From the IMG/VR virus record IMGVR_UViG_3300047408_000099, positions 1 to 47,410 of that record: a stretch of 47,410 bases of DNA; one strand, written 5' to 3'. The notes beneath the pieces were generated by a model. That model was not told the origin of the DNA and did no database searches. It saw nothing but the letters and a program-made list of their open reading frames with translations. Source of the stretch: a virus. A program made the translations under genes and the position numbers. Shown here piece by piece: positions 6,412-15,822 of the stretch (its first letter is position 1; each line of letters starts with the position of its first letter).

Positions 6412-6620
6412 GCACCTGGGACGACAAGCCGAACAGCTACGCGCACGCGATCGAGCAGATGATGGCGCTGAAGGATGAGGTGCTCCAGGCCAAGGCCGAG
6501 AGCAGCGCCAAGCGTGTTGTCATCGTCCGCTTGCTGAATGCGTTATCCGAGATTGAGAATACGCCCGACTGCCCGCCGGCGATCGTTGACATCATTCACA
6601 AGGCGATCGTGGTGACGTGA
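6408..6620 (+). CDS. Small helical protein of unknown function
   Basis: The 70-residue last gene of the rightward operon starting at 5975. It is helical throughout (AHAIEQMMALKDEVLQAK, then KRVVIVRLLNALSEIE) with a C-terminal CPPAIVDIIHKAIVV segment. It converges on the end of the late operon, with a palindromic element between. No family recognised. Confidence 0.7.
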   Translation: MSTWDDKPNSYAHAIEQMMALKDEVLQAKAESSAKRVVIVRLLNALSEIENTPDCPPAIVDIIHKAIVVT

Positions 6621-6638
6621 CGGGGCCAGGTTGAAAAT

Positions 6639-6655
6639 CCTAAAAAAATTTTAGG
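6639..6655. terminator. AT-rich palindrome between convergent operons
   Basis: CCTAAAAAAATTTTAGG forms a seven-bp stem with a three-base loop, readable on both strands. It lies between the last rightward early gene and the end of the late transcription unit, where a bidirectional terminator is expected. A nearly identical copy with matching flanks occurs at 26467-26485. The all-AT inner stem makes it weak as a classical terminator, so a protein-binding role is possible. Confidence 0.5.
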
Positions 6656-9600
6656 CTACCAGCCGCCTCCGCCAATAATCGGCATAGAACTCGAGCCGCT
6701 GCCGAAGTCGAAGCCACCGCCCCAGTCCAGCCCGGCACCGATGTTGCCGCCGCCACCACCCCAGCCCCAGCCGCCCAGCGTCTGCATCGGTATCGGTGAC
6801 AGGCCAGGCGCGCCGAAGCTTGAACGGTTCGCTGCCGCGGTGTCGAGCAACGGCGTCGAGTAGGTGCTGTTCTCGATCGGCGGCAGCATGCCCGCGGTGG
6901 CGATGGCGCCGCCCTGACTGGACACCATGCCCGGTATGGCGCCGGTTGGCACCGAACTCAAACCTGCAGGCGCCAGCGACAGCCCGCCGCTGGATGCGGG
7001 TCCGGCGGGCTGCGCCGGCAGCACCGGCAACGCATCCGCCGGTGTCGACGTTGGCGGTGCATTCGGCGCTACCCGGTCTTGATCCTTGAAGGCATCGGTC
7101 AGGGCCTTGGCAATCTCCGGCGTCATCGCCGGCTGTTGACCCTGCGGTTGCTCGGAGATCCGTGACGCCTCGTCCTGGTGCAGCTTCTCCGCGGCGGCGC
7201 CGGCCGCCTCGACCGAATCGAACTTGCCGAGATGCTTGCCGGTGTCGCGGTAGCGTTGCTCGGCCTCGGCATTCGACATGATCTTTCCGCCCTCGGGCGG
7301 CACGGTCGGGACGTTGACCTCCTTGCCTTGGTCCTCGATGCCGATCGTTCGCACGGTCGAGATCGAGCCGTCCTCGTTCTGCACCGGCTTCTGCTGCAGC
7401 GGATCCAGGGTCGGCGCATTGGGGTCTACCGCTGGCGTGGTCCGGCGCGCGGCACTGAAGTCGGTGGCATCGGAGGTGCCAAGGTCGCTGCGCTTGCCCG
7501 GCGCTACCGCCTTCGGTGGCCCTTCCTGGATGGCCTGGTCGAACTGCTGCGGGGTGACGCCGGCCTTGGCCAGGTTCTTCTTGGCCTCGGCGGCGACCGT
7601 GCCGCCGATCATTGGCGTGTTGATCGCCTCGCGCAGGGTCTTGTTGGCGATAAAACCAGGAATGTTGCCGACCTGGCTGGGGTCACCCTTCCTGACCAGG
7701 TCGATGACCTTCATGTCCAGGTAGGCATGCGCCGGGTTGACGGCCGGCTTCGGCGGCGCTGGCGGCGCCGGCTTAGCCACCGCAACAGGGGGAGCTGCTA
7801 CGGGGGGTGGCGCCGGCGCCGCCGCTGCCGGTGCTGCGGTTGGGGACGCGGCCACGGGAGCTGGGGCTGGAGCAGGGACCGGCGCCGGTGCGGGCGCCGG
7901 TGCGGGTGCGGGCTCTACCGCAGCCGATACCGGCGGCGCGTTGGTTGGCGTCCCTGGCTCCAGAGGATTGTCTTGTGACGGTATATCACTCGGCGCCAGC
8001 TCGGCAGGATCATCTTGCGAAGGCACGCTATCCACAGGCGGGGTATCCAGCGTGGCGGTCGGCGATGGAGCCCACGGCACCTTCTCCGGTGCCGGTGGCA
8101 GCGCATCCTTGGGCCCGGCAACCTGTGGAGCAGGCTGTGGAGAAGGCTGTGTGTCGGCTGTGGACGGTCCGAGCGACGCCACTTTGGCCGGCGCGGCCGC
8201 AGCCGCGGCCGGTGCTGTCTTGGGCGGGATGGAGTTCGCGATCGTCGCCGGATTGCTGAGCGCGACCTTGCGCGCCTTGTCCCACTGGGCATCGGTCAGT
8301 GGATATTCTTTTGATGAATCGGTTTCGTAGCGCGCCATCGCCTTGAGGAACTTGAGGCCGTCCGGCGACGCTAAAAACTCAGGCGTGATCCTGGTGTTGC
8401 GCGAAATCCCGGTGCGCTGCTCGATGATCGGTGCATAACTCTCACCGTGACCGACCCATTGGCCGATCATGTCCTGCATGGTCTTGCCGGAATACAGCGG
8501 TGACTGCGCCATCTTCTGGATGGCACCGGCGGCGCCGGCTTCCTTGTTGGCATACACCGCCGGGGTGTCGTGCTGGGTGATCTGGATGCCCGGCTTGCCG
8601 CCGTGCGCGCTGGCGTAGGCGTCGTGCCACATATTGAAAGGATTGTTGAACCGCTCGCCGGCTGGGATCGACTTGTTCTGCAGCGTCGCCAGGTCGGGGT
8701 GCTCGCCGGCGTGCAGTGACACTGCGCCGCCCGGCCCTGCGGCCGGCGTCGCGGTCGGGGCTGCACCTGCGGCGGGCGCTGCCGCACCAGCTGCCGGGGC
8801 TGGCTGAGAGAATGGTTGCCCTTTGTAAGCCGGGTTGGCTTGGACGTGCGGGGCGTCGCCTTTGACCGGGAAGTGCAGGCCGTACTGGTCCTGGTTGCCG
8901 GCGTACAGCCACTTCCTGAAACCACTATCCGGCAGGTCGCCGGCGCCGCCGTGCTGGTGCTGGGAGCCGCCCGGCCTGGCGGCGATGCCGCCGGTGCCGG
9001 CTTCGTACTTGTCGCGGTAGATCTTCTGGACGTCTTCGCCGCGAGAGAACTCGCCGTACTGGGCCTTCTGTCCTGGGTTCTGTTTCTCATAGGCCTCGCC
9101 GGCGGCGCGCAGCCGTGCCGCGAGCTCGGGGTCGATCTGCTTGTAGCCGCCGGCCTGGGTCAGCGGCGCGTCAACGATCTTGCCGTCCTTCAGCACGCTG
9201 TGGTGGCCGCCGCGCTCTTGCAGGTAGGCCAGGTCGGCCTGGTAACCGGGGCCCGCGGCTGACGGCGCCATCGGTGCATTCAACCTGGCCCGGTTAGCGC
9301 CTGGCCCAGGTCGGTATGGTCCCTGCGTCGGTCCGGATCCTTGTCCGACTGGCGGCTGCGCCTGTTGATTCTGTTGCACGCGCTGCAGCGCGCTGGTGGT
9401 GGCGGCGTTGAGACCACCCAGAAGGTTGCCGTACTCGTCGCCGCCGCTGTGCTGCGGCTGCAGCGAAGCGTGCAGCTGTCCGGTCAGCGGCGCCACCTTG
9501 AGCGGGTTGGCCTCGTCGACCTTGATCTTCCCCGGCCCCGATCTGAGCAGGTTCTCCACCACTTGGGTGGTCTGGCTCGGCGGTGTGCCTGGCGGCACGA

Positions 9601-9727
9601 TGCCGAGGTTGATGCCGAGCGCGTGCATCGCTGCCGTGGTGTCGGCGCCGAACATCGGCGTCTTGCCGGCGATCATGGCCTGCTTACTCTTCTCCCGCTC
9701 GAGCGCCATCTCGTCCATGTAGGCCAT
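6656..9727 (-). CDS. Large virion protein with M15 peptidase and lysozyme-like domains
   Basis: This 1023-residue protein is the last gene of the late operon. Residues about 165-296 carry the signature of M15 zinc peptidases cutting peptidoglycan stem peptides: SQHQHGGAGD at 255-264 fits SxHxxGxAxD, with likely zinc ligands His257, Asp264 and His294 and acidic Asp291. Residues about 355-490 contain FNNPFN and resemble lysozyme-like domains of phage structural proteins. A long Ala/Pro linker (about 500-665) leads to a third region around 785-850 (TVRTIGIED, VNVPTV, TGKHLGKFDS), a module seen in phage virion proteins. The C terminus is glycine-rich. It probably rides inside the particle and opens the cell wall during DNA entry, and may also serve in lysis since no separate endolysin is seen. 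Confidence 0.82.
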   Translation of the reverse strand: MAYMDEMALEREKSKQAMIAGKTPMFGADTTAAMHALGINLGIVPPGTPPSQTTQVVENLLRSGPGKIKVDEANPLKVAPLTGQLHASLQPQHSGGDEYGNLLGGLNAATTSALQRVQQNQQAQPPVGQGSGPTQGPYRPGPGANRARLNAPMAPSAAGPGYQADLAYLQERGGHHSVLKDGKIVDAPLTQAGGYKQIDPELAARLRAAGEAYEKQNPGQKAQYGEFSRGEDVQKIYRDKYEAGTGGIAARPGGSQHQHGGAGDLPDSGFRKWLYAGNQDQYGLHFPVKGDAPHVQANPAYKGQPFSQPAPAAGAAAPAAGAAPTATPAAGPGGAVSLHAGEHPDLATLQNKSIPAGERFNNPFNMWHDAYASAHGGKPGIQITQHDTPAVYANKEAGAAGAIQKMAQSPLYSGKTMQDMIGQWVGHGESYAPIIEQRTGISRNTRITPEFLASPDGLKFLKAMARYETDSSKEYPLTDAQWDKARKVALSNPATIANSIPPKTAPAAAAAAPAKVASLGPSTADTQPSPQPAPQVAGPKDALPPAPEKVPWAPSPTATLDTPPVDSVPSQDDPAELAPSDIPSQDNPLEPGTPTNAPPVSAAVEPAPAPAPAPAPVPAPAPAPVAASPTAAPAAAAPAPPPVAAPPVAVAKPAPPAPPKPAVNPAHAYLDMKVIDLVRKGDPSQVGNIPGFIANKTLREAINTPMIGGTVAAEAKKNLAKAGVTPQQFDQAIQEGPPKAVAPGKRSDLGTSDATDFSAARRTTPAVDPNAPTLDPLQQKPVQNEDGSISTVRTIGIEDQGKEVNVPTVPPEGGKIMSNAEAEQRYRDTGKHLGKFDSVEAAGAAAEKLHQDEASRISEQPQGQQPAMTPEIAKALTDAFKDQDRVAPNAPPTSTPADALPVLPAQPAGPASSGGLSLAPAGLSSVPTGAIPGMVSSQGGAIATAGMLPPIENSTYSTPLLDTAAANRSSFGAPGLSPIPMQTLGGWGWGGGGGNIGAGLDWGGGFDFGSGSSSMPIIGGGGW

Positions 9728-11949
9728 CAGCGCACCGGACGGTTCTGTTGCTGCTCAGCCTGGATGGCGGCGAGGGCTGCTCCCAATTGATTGATGCCAC
9801 CCGGTCCTTGGCCGCCAGCCAGGGCGTTCCGCACGGTCGGGCCTTCCAGGATGCCGCCGAGGAGATGGCGAACGGCCGGCATGCCGAGCACGCCGGCGAT
9901 CCGTCCGGCCAATTCACCCGGCCAACCGGCAATGGCGCCGCCGGCCCGGCCGAGGGTTTCCTGACCGACCAGCATCCGGCCGACGCTTTCGTTCTGACCG
10001 CCGACGCTGCGGGTCAGACCGTTTTGTTGCGGAGGGATGTCCAGCGCGCGCGCCAGGCCGACCTGGTCGGAGACGTTGGCGAGCTGGTCGCCGAGCGAGA
10101 TCGCCCGCGATTCCGGCTCCATGCCGGTGTAGTGCTCGGCGTACTGTGCCGGCCGGCGAGCGCCGCCCTGTGGATTGTTTATGGTCTGGTTGGCGACCAG
10201 CCGCATCTGATCACCTAATATTTCACGGACGAGAGGGTGCCCGGTGGCCTCCAAAATGCCCGGTACATTGGGGTTTTGGTAGCCGCTGTTCAGGTAGCTG
10301 TAGGCTCTGGCCGGATCCTCGTTGATGTAGCGTTGCAAGGTGGGGTAATCGCCAATTGGTCCACCCGGCGTGGCCGGCGTGGTGCGCTCGATCGCGCGGG
10401 TCATGTCGTTGACGTTGTTGAAATTGCGCGGATCGACGCCCTGACGTACCGCGGCTTCGCGCATGACATCGGTGGCCGGCGGGTAGAGTTCCGCAGTCGC
10501 CGGCTGCCGAGCGCCGCCGCGTTCAATTGATTTGCCGAGTTCGGTGCGGAAGCCGGCGAAGTCTCCGTATGGCGCTGTATCTGACATCCGCCCGCCGGTG
10601 CCGATTGGCTGCTGGATCGGATCGCCGCCGGCATTGCGAGTGATCAATGGTGGTAGTTCGTCGGTGAGCCGCTGATCGATCGCTAAGCGTTGTGTCGGCA
10701 TGAGCCTGGCATTCGGATCGGTCATTATGCTGTAGCCGCGCTCGCGCACTGGATCGACCGCCACCGGCGTGTCGGCGCCGATCCGGTCCGTCAGCGCACT
10801 CTGCCGGGCGTCGCTGGCCGCGCGCAGTGATTCCGCGCTCTCGCCTGCGGCCTGGCTCAGCTTGGCGCCGATCGTGCCCTCGGTCGGCTGTGCCGCAGTG
10901 GACCCGCGTTCTACCGCCGAGCGATCGGCAGCGGCGCCGATTTGGTTGCGGGCGTTGCTGCGGGCCTCCTGAATGACATCGGCAGCGCCAGCCTGGCCGG
11001 ATCGCTTCTGTTCGAGGCGTAGAATGGATTCATTGCCGAGCATGCCGGCGGTCGGGGTGACGCCCTGGCGCGCCGCGGCGGCGGCAATCTGAGGCGCGTC
11101 GGCGCGGCCTTCGCCGGCGTAGAGCTGATGGATGATCGACTGCGCGGCCGGCTTTGCCGCCAGGACCGAGCCGCCGAGCAGGGAGCCGATGTACCGGCCG
11201 GTTTCTTCGTCACCGAGGAGCTTGCCAATCTGCGCGCCGCCCTCACCGCCGTAATGGCCGGCCACTGTCGGGACCACCGTCGGCGCCGCCATGCGGGCGG
11301 TCGTGCTGATGATCGGTATGGCCTTGCCAGTCGTGGCGGCGGTCACCCGTGCCGCTTGCAGGGGGCCGGTCGCCGCGCCGGCGCCGCCGCCAAGGAACGC
11401 GCTGCCGCCCGCTTCTAGGAGTTGCCGGGCCAACCCGGCATCGGCCGGCAGCGCCGCCGTACCGGAGTTCGCCAACATCTTCGGCGTGACATATTCGGCT
11501 TGTGATTTTGGGCTGCCGATGAACCGTGCGCCGGCGTTGTAGCCGCCGATGGCGAGATCGGGGATGCCGCCGATCGCACCAGCGACAACCCGGCCGATGG
11601 TGTTGTCGGCGTTGTACGGATCCGAGGTCAGGCGCTTGGCCGTCATCAGGTCGTCGATGCTTGGTACGTTCTCCGACCCCGGCACAGGTTTCGGTTCTGG
11701 CGCCGCCTTGCCGTTCCACCAGTCGGAAATCGAGCGATCGGTGTCATTGATGCCGAGTCCCGCCTTGGCACGGCCCCATAGATCTTCGGTGAAGCTCTTG
11801 GCCGATCCCGCCGGCGGCGGTGGGGCTGAAGGCTTGTCAGGGTGCAGCGCCCGGTAGGCGTTCGCCATGTGAACGTAGTCGGACGTACCCTCCTTATCGG
11901 GGTTGTCCCGCAGCCACGCGCCGACGTCTTCAAACTTGGGTTCGGCCAT
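9727..11949 (-). CDS. Putative internal virion / DNA-ejection protein
   Basis: A 740-residue protein between two other large structural genes, joined to the next by a TGATG overlap. The N-terminal 90 residues are charged with a Pro-rich stretch. Residues about 110-270 are Gly- and Ala-rich with several hydrophobic segments ('VVAGAIGGIPDLAIGGYNAG', 'SAFLGGGAGAATGPL') that could enter a membrane. The middle is helical and polar, and the C terminus again has Gly-rich hydrophobic stretches. No enzyme motif is seen. Length, position and membrane-seeking segments fit ejection proteins that form a channel across the cell envelope. This is inference by analogy with T7 gp15/gp16 and P22 gp16/gp20. Confidence 0.62.
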   Translation of the reverse strand: MAEPKFEDVGAWLRDNPDKEGTSDYVHMANAYRALHPDKPSAPPPPAGSAKSFTEDLWGRAKAGLGINDTDRSISDWWNGKAAPEPKPVPGSENVPSIDDLMTAKRLTSDPYNADNTIGRVVAGAIGGIPDLAIGGYNAGARFIGSPKSQAEYVTPKMLANSGTAALPADAGLARQLLEAGGSAFLGGGAGAATGPLQAARVTAATTGKAIPIISTTARMAAPTVVPTVAGHYGGEGGAQIGKLLGDEETGRYIGSLLGGSVLAAKPAAQSIIHQLYAGEGRADAPQIAAAAARQGVTPTAGMLGNESILRLEQKRSGQAGAADVIQEARSNARNQIGAAADRSAVERGSTAAQPTEGTIGAKLSQAAGESAESLRAASDARQSALTDRIGADTPVAVDPVRERGYSIMTDPNARLMPTQRLAIDQRLTDELPPLITRNAGGDPIQQPIGTGGRMSDTAPYGDFAGFRTELGKSIERGGARQPATAELYPPATDVMREAAVRQGVDPRNFNNVNDMTRAIERTTPATPGGPIGDYPTLQRYINEDPARAYSYLNSGYQNPNVPGILEATGHPLVREILGDQMRLVANQTINNPQGGARRPAQYAEHYTGMEPESRAISLGDQLANVSDQVGLARALDIPPQQNGLTRSVGGQNESVGRMLVGQETLGRAGGAIAGWPGELAGRIAGVLGMPAVRHLLGGILEGPTVRNALAGGQGPGGINQLGAALAAIQAEQQQNRPVR

Positions 11950-11950
11950 A

Positions 11951-13714
11951 TCACGGTGTCCCTAACAGCTTCCTGTCGAGCGCGGCCTTGTCCTCCGGCG
12001 ACAACGGCGGCTTAGACCCAGTCGGCACCGCCGCGGCCGCGGCTGCAGCCGCCTCTTTCTTATCGCCTTCCATGCTGTCGGTCCGGCCGCTGCGGGTGCT
12101 GACGTAGCTGGCGTCAGGCGGCCGCAAGGTCAGCATCGGCGGCAGATATTTATTGTAATCAACCTTACGATCGGTCAGTTGCACGGCGTGTTGTTCATAG
12201 ATCGGTTTGATGTTGGCGTTGTGCTCGATCATCGCGGCGTGGACCATGTTCCACAGCTGCATCCGCACTTCCGGTGGCAGTCGGGCTTCACCCTTCAAGC
12301 TCTGCAATTGACCGATGAACCGATCCATAATGCCGCCGGTCTGGCGAACGTTCGCGACTTCGCCTTCGCGCACCACTGACGGCGGATCGAGGATCTTTGC
12401 GGCGCCGACGATCATCGCCAGGTCGGAGGTTTGGTTATTTAACGGCACGTTGCCGATGAAGGTGGCGTAGCCGGTCTTGGCGTTCTCGTAGGAATGAATG
12501 ACCGGGTTTTTCAGGTAGTCGGCGACCACCGGACGCGGATCGCCTTTTCCGATCGAGCCATCCGACGCCGGTACCGGAGCCGGCACCGCCGGCGCGCCCG
12601 TTGTGGCAGGCACGGTTGGTGGCACAGCCGGCGCCGTCGTCGGTGCCGTCGTCGGTGCTGTCGTAGCGGGTACCGTAACCGCGCCAGTCCCGCCGCCGCC
12701 GATCTGTTGGCGAGAGGCGCCTGGCCGGCCGTCGACATGGTCGAGCGTGTCGATCAGCCAGGCGCCGGGTCCGGTCGTTGGCAGCGGCATCTTGAAGAAC
12801 GGCCGCGGTATGGTCTGGCCGGTTTCCTTGTTGGTGTCCCAGTGAATCTCACTCTGCCAGCCGGCATCCCGCATGGCGCGGGCGTTATTCAATTCGGCGT
12901 TGGTTACCGTTTCACCTCTGGCCGCCTTGGCTTGGATCGTCGCCGCCAGCTGGTTGAAGTTATTCTGCGCGATCGGCACGGACTCGATCGGATTGTCGGC
13001 GCCAACCTTGCCCTGTGCAGCCTCGACCAAGCTGTCATTCGGACCCAGCTGAACCGGCGTTCCGTCAACCTTGGTGCGGCCGCCGGTGAGTGACGCAAAC
13101 GATTCTCCAGTGGCCCGGCCGTTTCTGTAGATCGTGAAGTTCTGCGCGTTCGGGACTTTGGTTTCATCCGAGGTCGGAAACCGGCCAGTGGTCTGGAATT
13201 GCAGTCGCGCGCGCTCGCGCGGGTCAGCCGGCGCGCCGCCAGCCGCCACCTCGGCGTGCGCTCCCTGCGTCGCCCACTGCGAAGGATCTTTCAAGAGTGT
13301 TGCCCGAAGTCCGGTGTCGGCCGCCGCTCTCCTGGCCTGGGCCGCGGCCAACGCCCGCGGGTCTATGAACTGTTCTGTCGACGGATATGACGGCAAGAAT
13401 GCTTGATTGGGTGGTGCGCTAGGATCCGGCGCATCAGCTGGATTGACCGGCCCTTGCGGTTGAAACTGAATCTCGCGGGTGCTCGTCGGCACCGAGGCTT
13501 CGGGAATAGCGGCCGCGTTGGTTTCGGCAGCTTTCTTGGCGGCGTTCCACCGCTCGGTATCGCGGGCGCGATCCTCGCGCGCCTTCAGGATCTCTTCGAC
13601 CTTGCCGGCGTTGCTCAACGCCACGCCAGGCGCGGCGGTGAGGCCCTTCATCAAGCTGGAGGCGAAGTTACCGGCCCAAGGATCCTGTTGGAATTGAACG
13701 AAGTCCGAGCCCAT
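11951..13714 (-). CDS. Putative virion protein, internal or tail-associated
   Basis: A 587-residue protein beginning MGSDFVQFQQDPWAG. After a helical, charged N-terminal 75 residues come mixed regions and a low-complexity Thr/Pro/Ala stretch near residues 340-390 (TTAPTTAPTTAPAVPPTVPA). The C-terminal 150 residues are more ordinary and helical ('VRMQLWNMVHAAMIEHNAN'). Its place between the gp14-like gene and the large ejection-type proteins suggests it is packaged in the virion. I recognise no catalytic motif. Confidence 0.6.
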   Translation of the reverse strand: MGSDFVQFQQDPWAGNFASSLMKGLTAAPGVALSNAGKVEEILKAREDRARDTERWNAAKKAAETNAAAIPEASVPTSTREIQFQPQGPVNPADAPDPSAPPNQAFLPSYPSTEQFIDPRALAAAQARRAAADTGLRATLLKDPSQWATQGAHAEVAAGGAPADPRERARLQFQTTGRFPTSDETKVPNAQNFTIYRNGRATGESFASLTGGRTKVDGTPVQLGPNDSLVEAAQGKVGADNPIESVPIAQNNFNQLAATIQAKAARGETVTNAELNNARAMRDAGWQSEIHWDTNKETGQTIPRPFFKMPLPTTGPGAWLIDTLDHVDGRPGASRQQIGGGGTGAVTVPATTAPTTAPTTAPAVPPTVPATTGAPAVPAPVPASDGSIGKGDPRPVVADYLKNPVIHSYENAKTGYATFIGNVPLNNQTSDLAMIVGAAKILDPPSVVREGEVANVRQTGGIMDRFIGQLQSLKGEARLPPEVRMQLWNMVHAAMIEHNANIKPIYEQHAVQLTDRKVDYNKYLPPMLTLRPPDASYVSTRSGRTDSMEGDKKEAAAAAAAAVPTGSKPPLSPEDKAALDRKLLGTP

Positions 13715-13722
13715 GATTCACC

Positions 13723-14409
13723 CTACATGCTCGCGGCAAGTTTGTTGCCGAGCCCGGCGCCGGCGATCTGGGCGCCGACTTGTGACAGGCCGCCCGCGGA
13801 TCCGCCACTGTACTGACTAATCTTGATCGGCTCGACCGCCTTGATGACGTTGTAGGCCGACAGCCCACCAGCGCGCTCGTTGCCGGCCAGACGGATGTCC
13901 TGGCCTGCAGTATTGAAAATGGTATTCGCGCGGTTGGTCAGACCATACTGCGAGCCGCCGTAGGATTGCACGTCGGCGAGTGCAGCGATGCGCTTCTTGG
14001 CCTCGATCGCGGCTTGCTGGATGTGGCCCTGGATGGCGTTCTTGGAGTAGTCCGAGCCGCCCTCTTGGCCTGAGAACATCGCACCGGCGAGCGCGTTCGG
14101 ATCGCCCTTGGCTTGGTTGGCCAGATCCTCCGGCGTGATGTCTTTGGTTAAGCGCGCGGCTTCGTTCTCTTGCGCCGCGGTCTGCTTGGTTGCGGTCAGC
14201 TCATCGAGCGAGCCTTCGCGTGCGGCCTCGGCGTTGCGCCGCAGCGCCTCGTCGCGAGCGGTAAACTCCTGCGATTGCTTGCGCTGGTAGGCGACCCATT
14301 GATCATTGGCAGCCGACTGCTGGCTCGCCATGTCGGCCTGTTGCTGCATGTTGTACAGCGACATGCCGACCGAAAAGCCCAGGCCAATGATCGAGATTGG
14401 GTCGCACAT
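13723..14409 (-). CDS. Internal virion protein (T7 gp14-like position and N terminus)
   Basis: A 228-residue protein starting MCDPISIIGLGFSVGMSLY, a short hydrophobic leader often seen on internal virion proteins of short-tailed phages. It is followed by a long Ala/Gln/Glu-rich helical region (residues about 25-105) and a glycine-rich C terminus. In T7-like phages the comparable protein (gp14) is ejected first and forms the outer-membrane part of the DNA channel. Size, leader and place just before the larger ejection-type proteins support the same role. The assignment is by pattern, not by alignment. Confidence 0.65.
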   Translation of the reverse strand: MCDPISIIGLGFSVGMSLYNMQQQADMASQQSAANDQWVAYQRKQSQEFTARDEALRRNAEAAREGSLDELTATKQTAAQENEAARLTKDITPEDLANQAKGDPNALAGAMFSGQEGGSDYSKNAIQGHIQQAAIEAKKRIAALADVQSYGGSQYGLTNRANTIFNTAGQDIRLAGNERAGGLSAYNVIKAVEPIKISQYSGGSAGGLSQVGAQIAGAGLGNKLAASM

Positions 14410-14411
14410 GG

Positions 14412-15056
14412 TTAGCTCTGTTGGATGCTCTGCGATCCGGTTTCGCGGCCGGTCCTGGCGGCGAGCTGTCGGTTGGCCTCGGACTGTCCGAGCGCAGGTG
14501 TTATGGCCGAGCCGAGACCAATCGCGATCGGCTTGAACATATCACCGAGCGCGGTGAGGTTCGGCTGCTGCAGTTGGGCATTCGCGGCCGAGCTCGCGGC
14601 CGTGTTGGCGGCAACGGTCGGATCCTCGGTGGCGTACAGCTGATTGTAGGCTTGCTGCTGCTGGGCCGCGATCGATTTACGCAGCTCGGCTGTATCGGTA
14701 TCGGCCTTGGCGCGCAGGCCCGCTTCGTTGACGCCCTGCTGATTGGTCAGCTTGCCCTGCACCCAGCCGGCGGCGCCGGAGCGTAACAAACCAGCACGGG
14801 CTAGATCTGCTTCCGAGGTCCGCTTGGCATCGGAGTACTGGGTTTGCAGCTGCGGCAGCGTGTAGTCCAGCTCGGCCTTCTTGTACTTGTCGTAGAACGG
14901 ATCGCCGAAGTTGTCGTTGCCGAAGATATTATCGATCGCGGTCTTGCCCTGGTTGAGCCTGGCCTGGCGCAGGTTCTCTTTGTCCCGCGCCTCCTGGGCT
15001 TGCTGCATCTGCAGCGCCACGGCTTGGTTGTTTGATGGTCCGCTTTTGCCACCCAT
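14412..15056 (-). CDS. Putative virion protein of the MGGK series (largest member)
   Basis: A 214-residue Gln- and Ala-rich, mainly helical protein with long stretches such as MQQAQEARDKENLRQARLNQ. It starts MGGKSGPSNNQ, sharing the MGGK beginning with the next three upstream genes. An AGGTGA ribosome site precedes the ATG. The helical composition resembles internal virion or head-tail proteins; a hydrophobic stretch near the end (MFKPIAIGLGSAITPAL) could touch a membrane. It likely functions with the gp14-like neighbour. Confidence 0.62.
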   Translation of the reverse strand: MGGKSGPSNNQAVALQMQQAQEARDKENLRQARLNQGKTAIDNIFGNDNFGDPFYDKYKKAELDYTLPQLQTQYSDAKRTSEADLARAGLLRSGAAGWVQGKLTNQQGVNEAGLRAKADTDTAELRKSIAAQQQQAYNQLYATEDPTVAANTAASSAANAQLQQPNLTALGDMFKPIAIGLGSAITPALGQSEANRQLAARTGRETGSQSIQQS

Positions 15057-15065
15057 AGCATCACC

Positions 15066-15428
15066 TCATATCTGCGTCGTTGTCATAGTGGGATCGTCGG
15101 CTTGTGTCTTCTTGCCGTAGTCAGCCCAGAAGCCTGGCGGCGTCAGCACGGCCTTGGCCGCCAAAGCGCCGGTGTCATCCTTGGTGGTACTGGTACCAGA
15201 CGTGCTCTCGGTCGGCAGCGCGTTGGGATCCGGCTTCGAGGTATCCTCGGCCGGCTTTGCGGTGGCATCGCGCGCTGCCTTCTTGACGTTGATGTTGTCC
15301 TGCATGCCCGACATGTCGAGCGGCGCAGTGTTCTTCAGCGTCGCTTCAGCGTTAGCCAAAGTGTCGAGCCCCGTTGTGTCAGGAGGCTGCTGATAGTAGT
15401 TGCCGCCGCCACCGCCCTTGCCTCCCAT
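15066..15428 (-). CDS. Small MGGK-series protein, disordered
   Basis: A 120-residue protein with a glycine run after its start (MGGKGGGGGNYYQQPP), then a polar, Asp/Thr/Lys/Pro-rich sequence with little predicted structure, ending in TPPGFWADYGKK. It is one of four adjacent genes with the same MGGK beginning in the structural operon. Function unknown; probably a minor virion component. A short gap with TGACATG separates it from the next upstream stop. Confidence 0.58.
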   Translation of the reverse strand: MGGKGGGGGNYYQQPPDTTGLDTLANAEATLKNTAPLDMSGMQDNINVKKAARDATAKPAEDTSKPDPNALPTESTSGTSTTKDDTGALAAKAVLTPPGFWADYGKKTQADDPTMTTTQI

Positions 15429-15429
15429 G

Positions 15430-15822
15430 TCACACCTGGCCTGTTAGTGTTGAGCTATCGCTCGGCGTCTTTGTCTTTAACGGATCCGAGAACGTCGTTG
15501 GATCGGTGATGGTCTGCGCCAGGACGTTGCCGGTCGGCGCATCCTGCGTGGTCGACAACGAACCCGTGATCTCATGCCCCGGTGAGATCGGCGTGATGTC
15601 GTCGCCTGGTGTGGACTCGGGTGTTGGCGATGGCGCCGGTGGCGCTTCAGGCTCCGGTGCCGGTGCTGCTTCAGGTGCAGCCGCGGCCGCGGGCGTCGCG
15701 TCCTGAGGATAGCTTGCTTCCGGCGCACCGAAGAAGGCGTGTTGGATATTCTGATTGGCGGCCGCAACCGCTTCATCCTGCGACAATACGTTTCCGCCAG
15801 GACTGCGTGACTTGCCACCCAT
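15430..15822 (-). CDS. Small MGGK-series protein, paralogue of the gene at 15822
   Basis: This 130-residue protein starts MGGKSRSPGG, has an Ala/Pro/Glu-rich middle (residues about 40-75), then a segment 'DITPISPGHEITGSLSTTQD' followed by GNVLAQTI. That segment aligns with PISAGVEIPSTMQVTKD and GNTLAQTV in the neighbouring gene, so the two are duplicates that diverged in the linker. Its start overlaps the upstream stop (TGATG). Likely a minor structural protein; specific role unknown. Confidence 0.6.
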   Translation of the reverse strand: MGGKSRSPGGNVLSQDEAVAAANQNIQHAFFGAPEASYPQDATPAAAAAPEAAPAPEPEAPPAPSPTPESTPGDDITPISPGHEITGSLSTTQDAPTGNVLAQTITDPTTFSDPLKTKTPSDSSTLTGQV

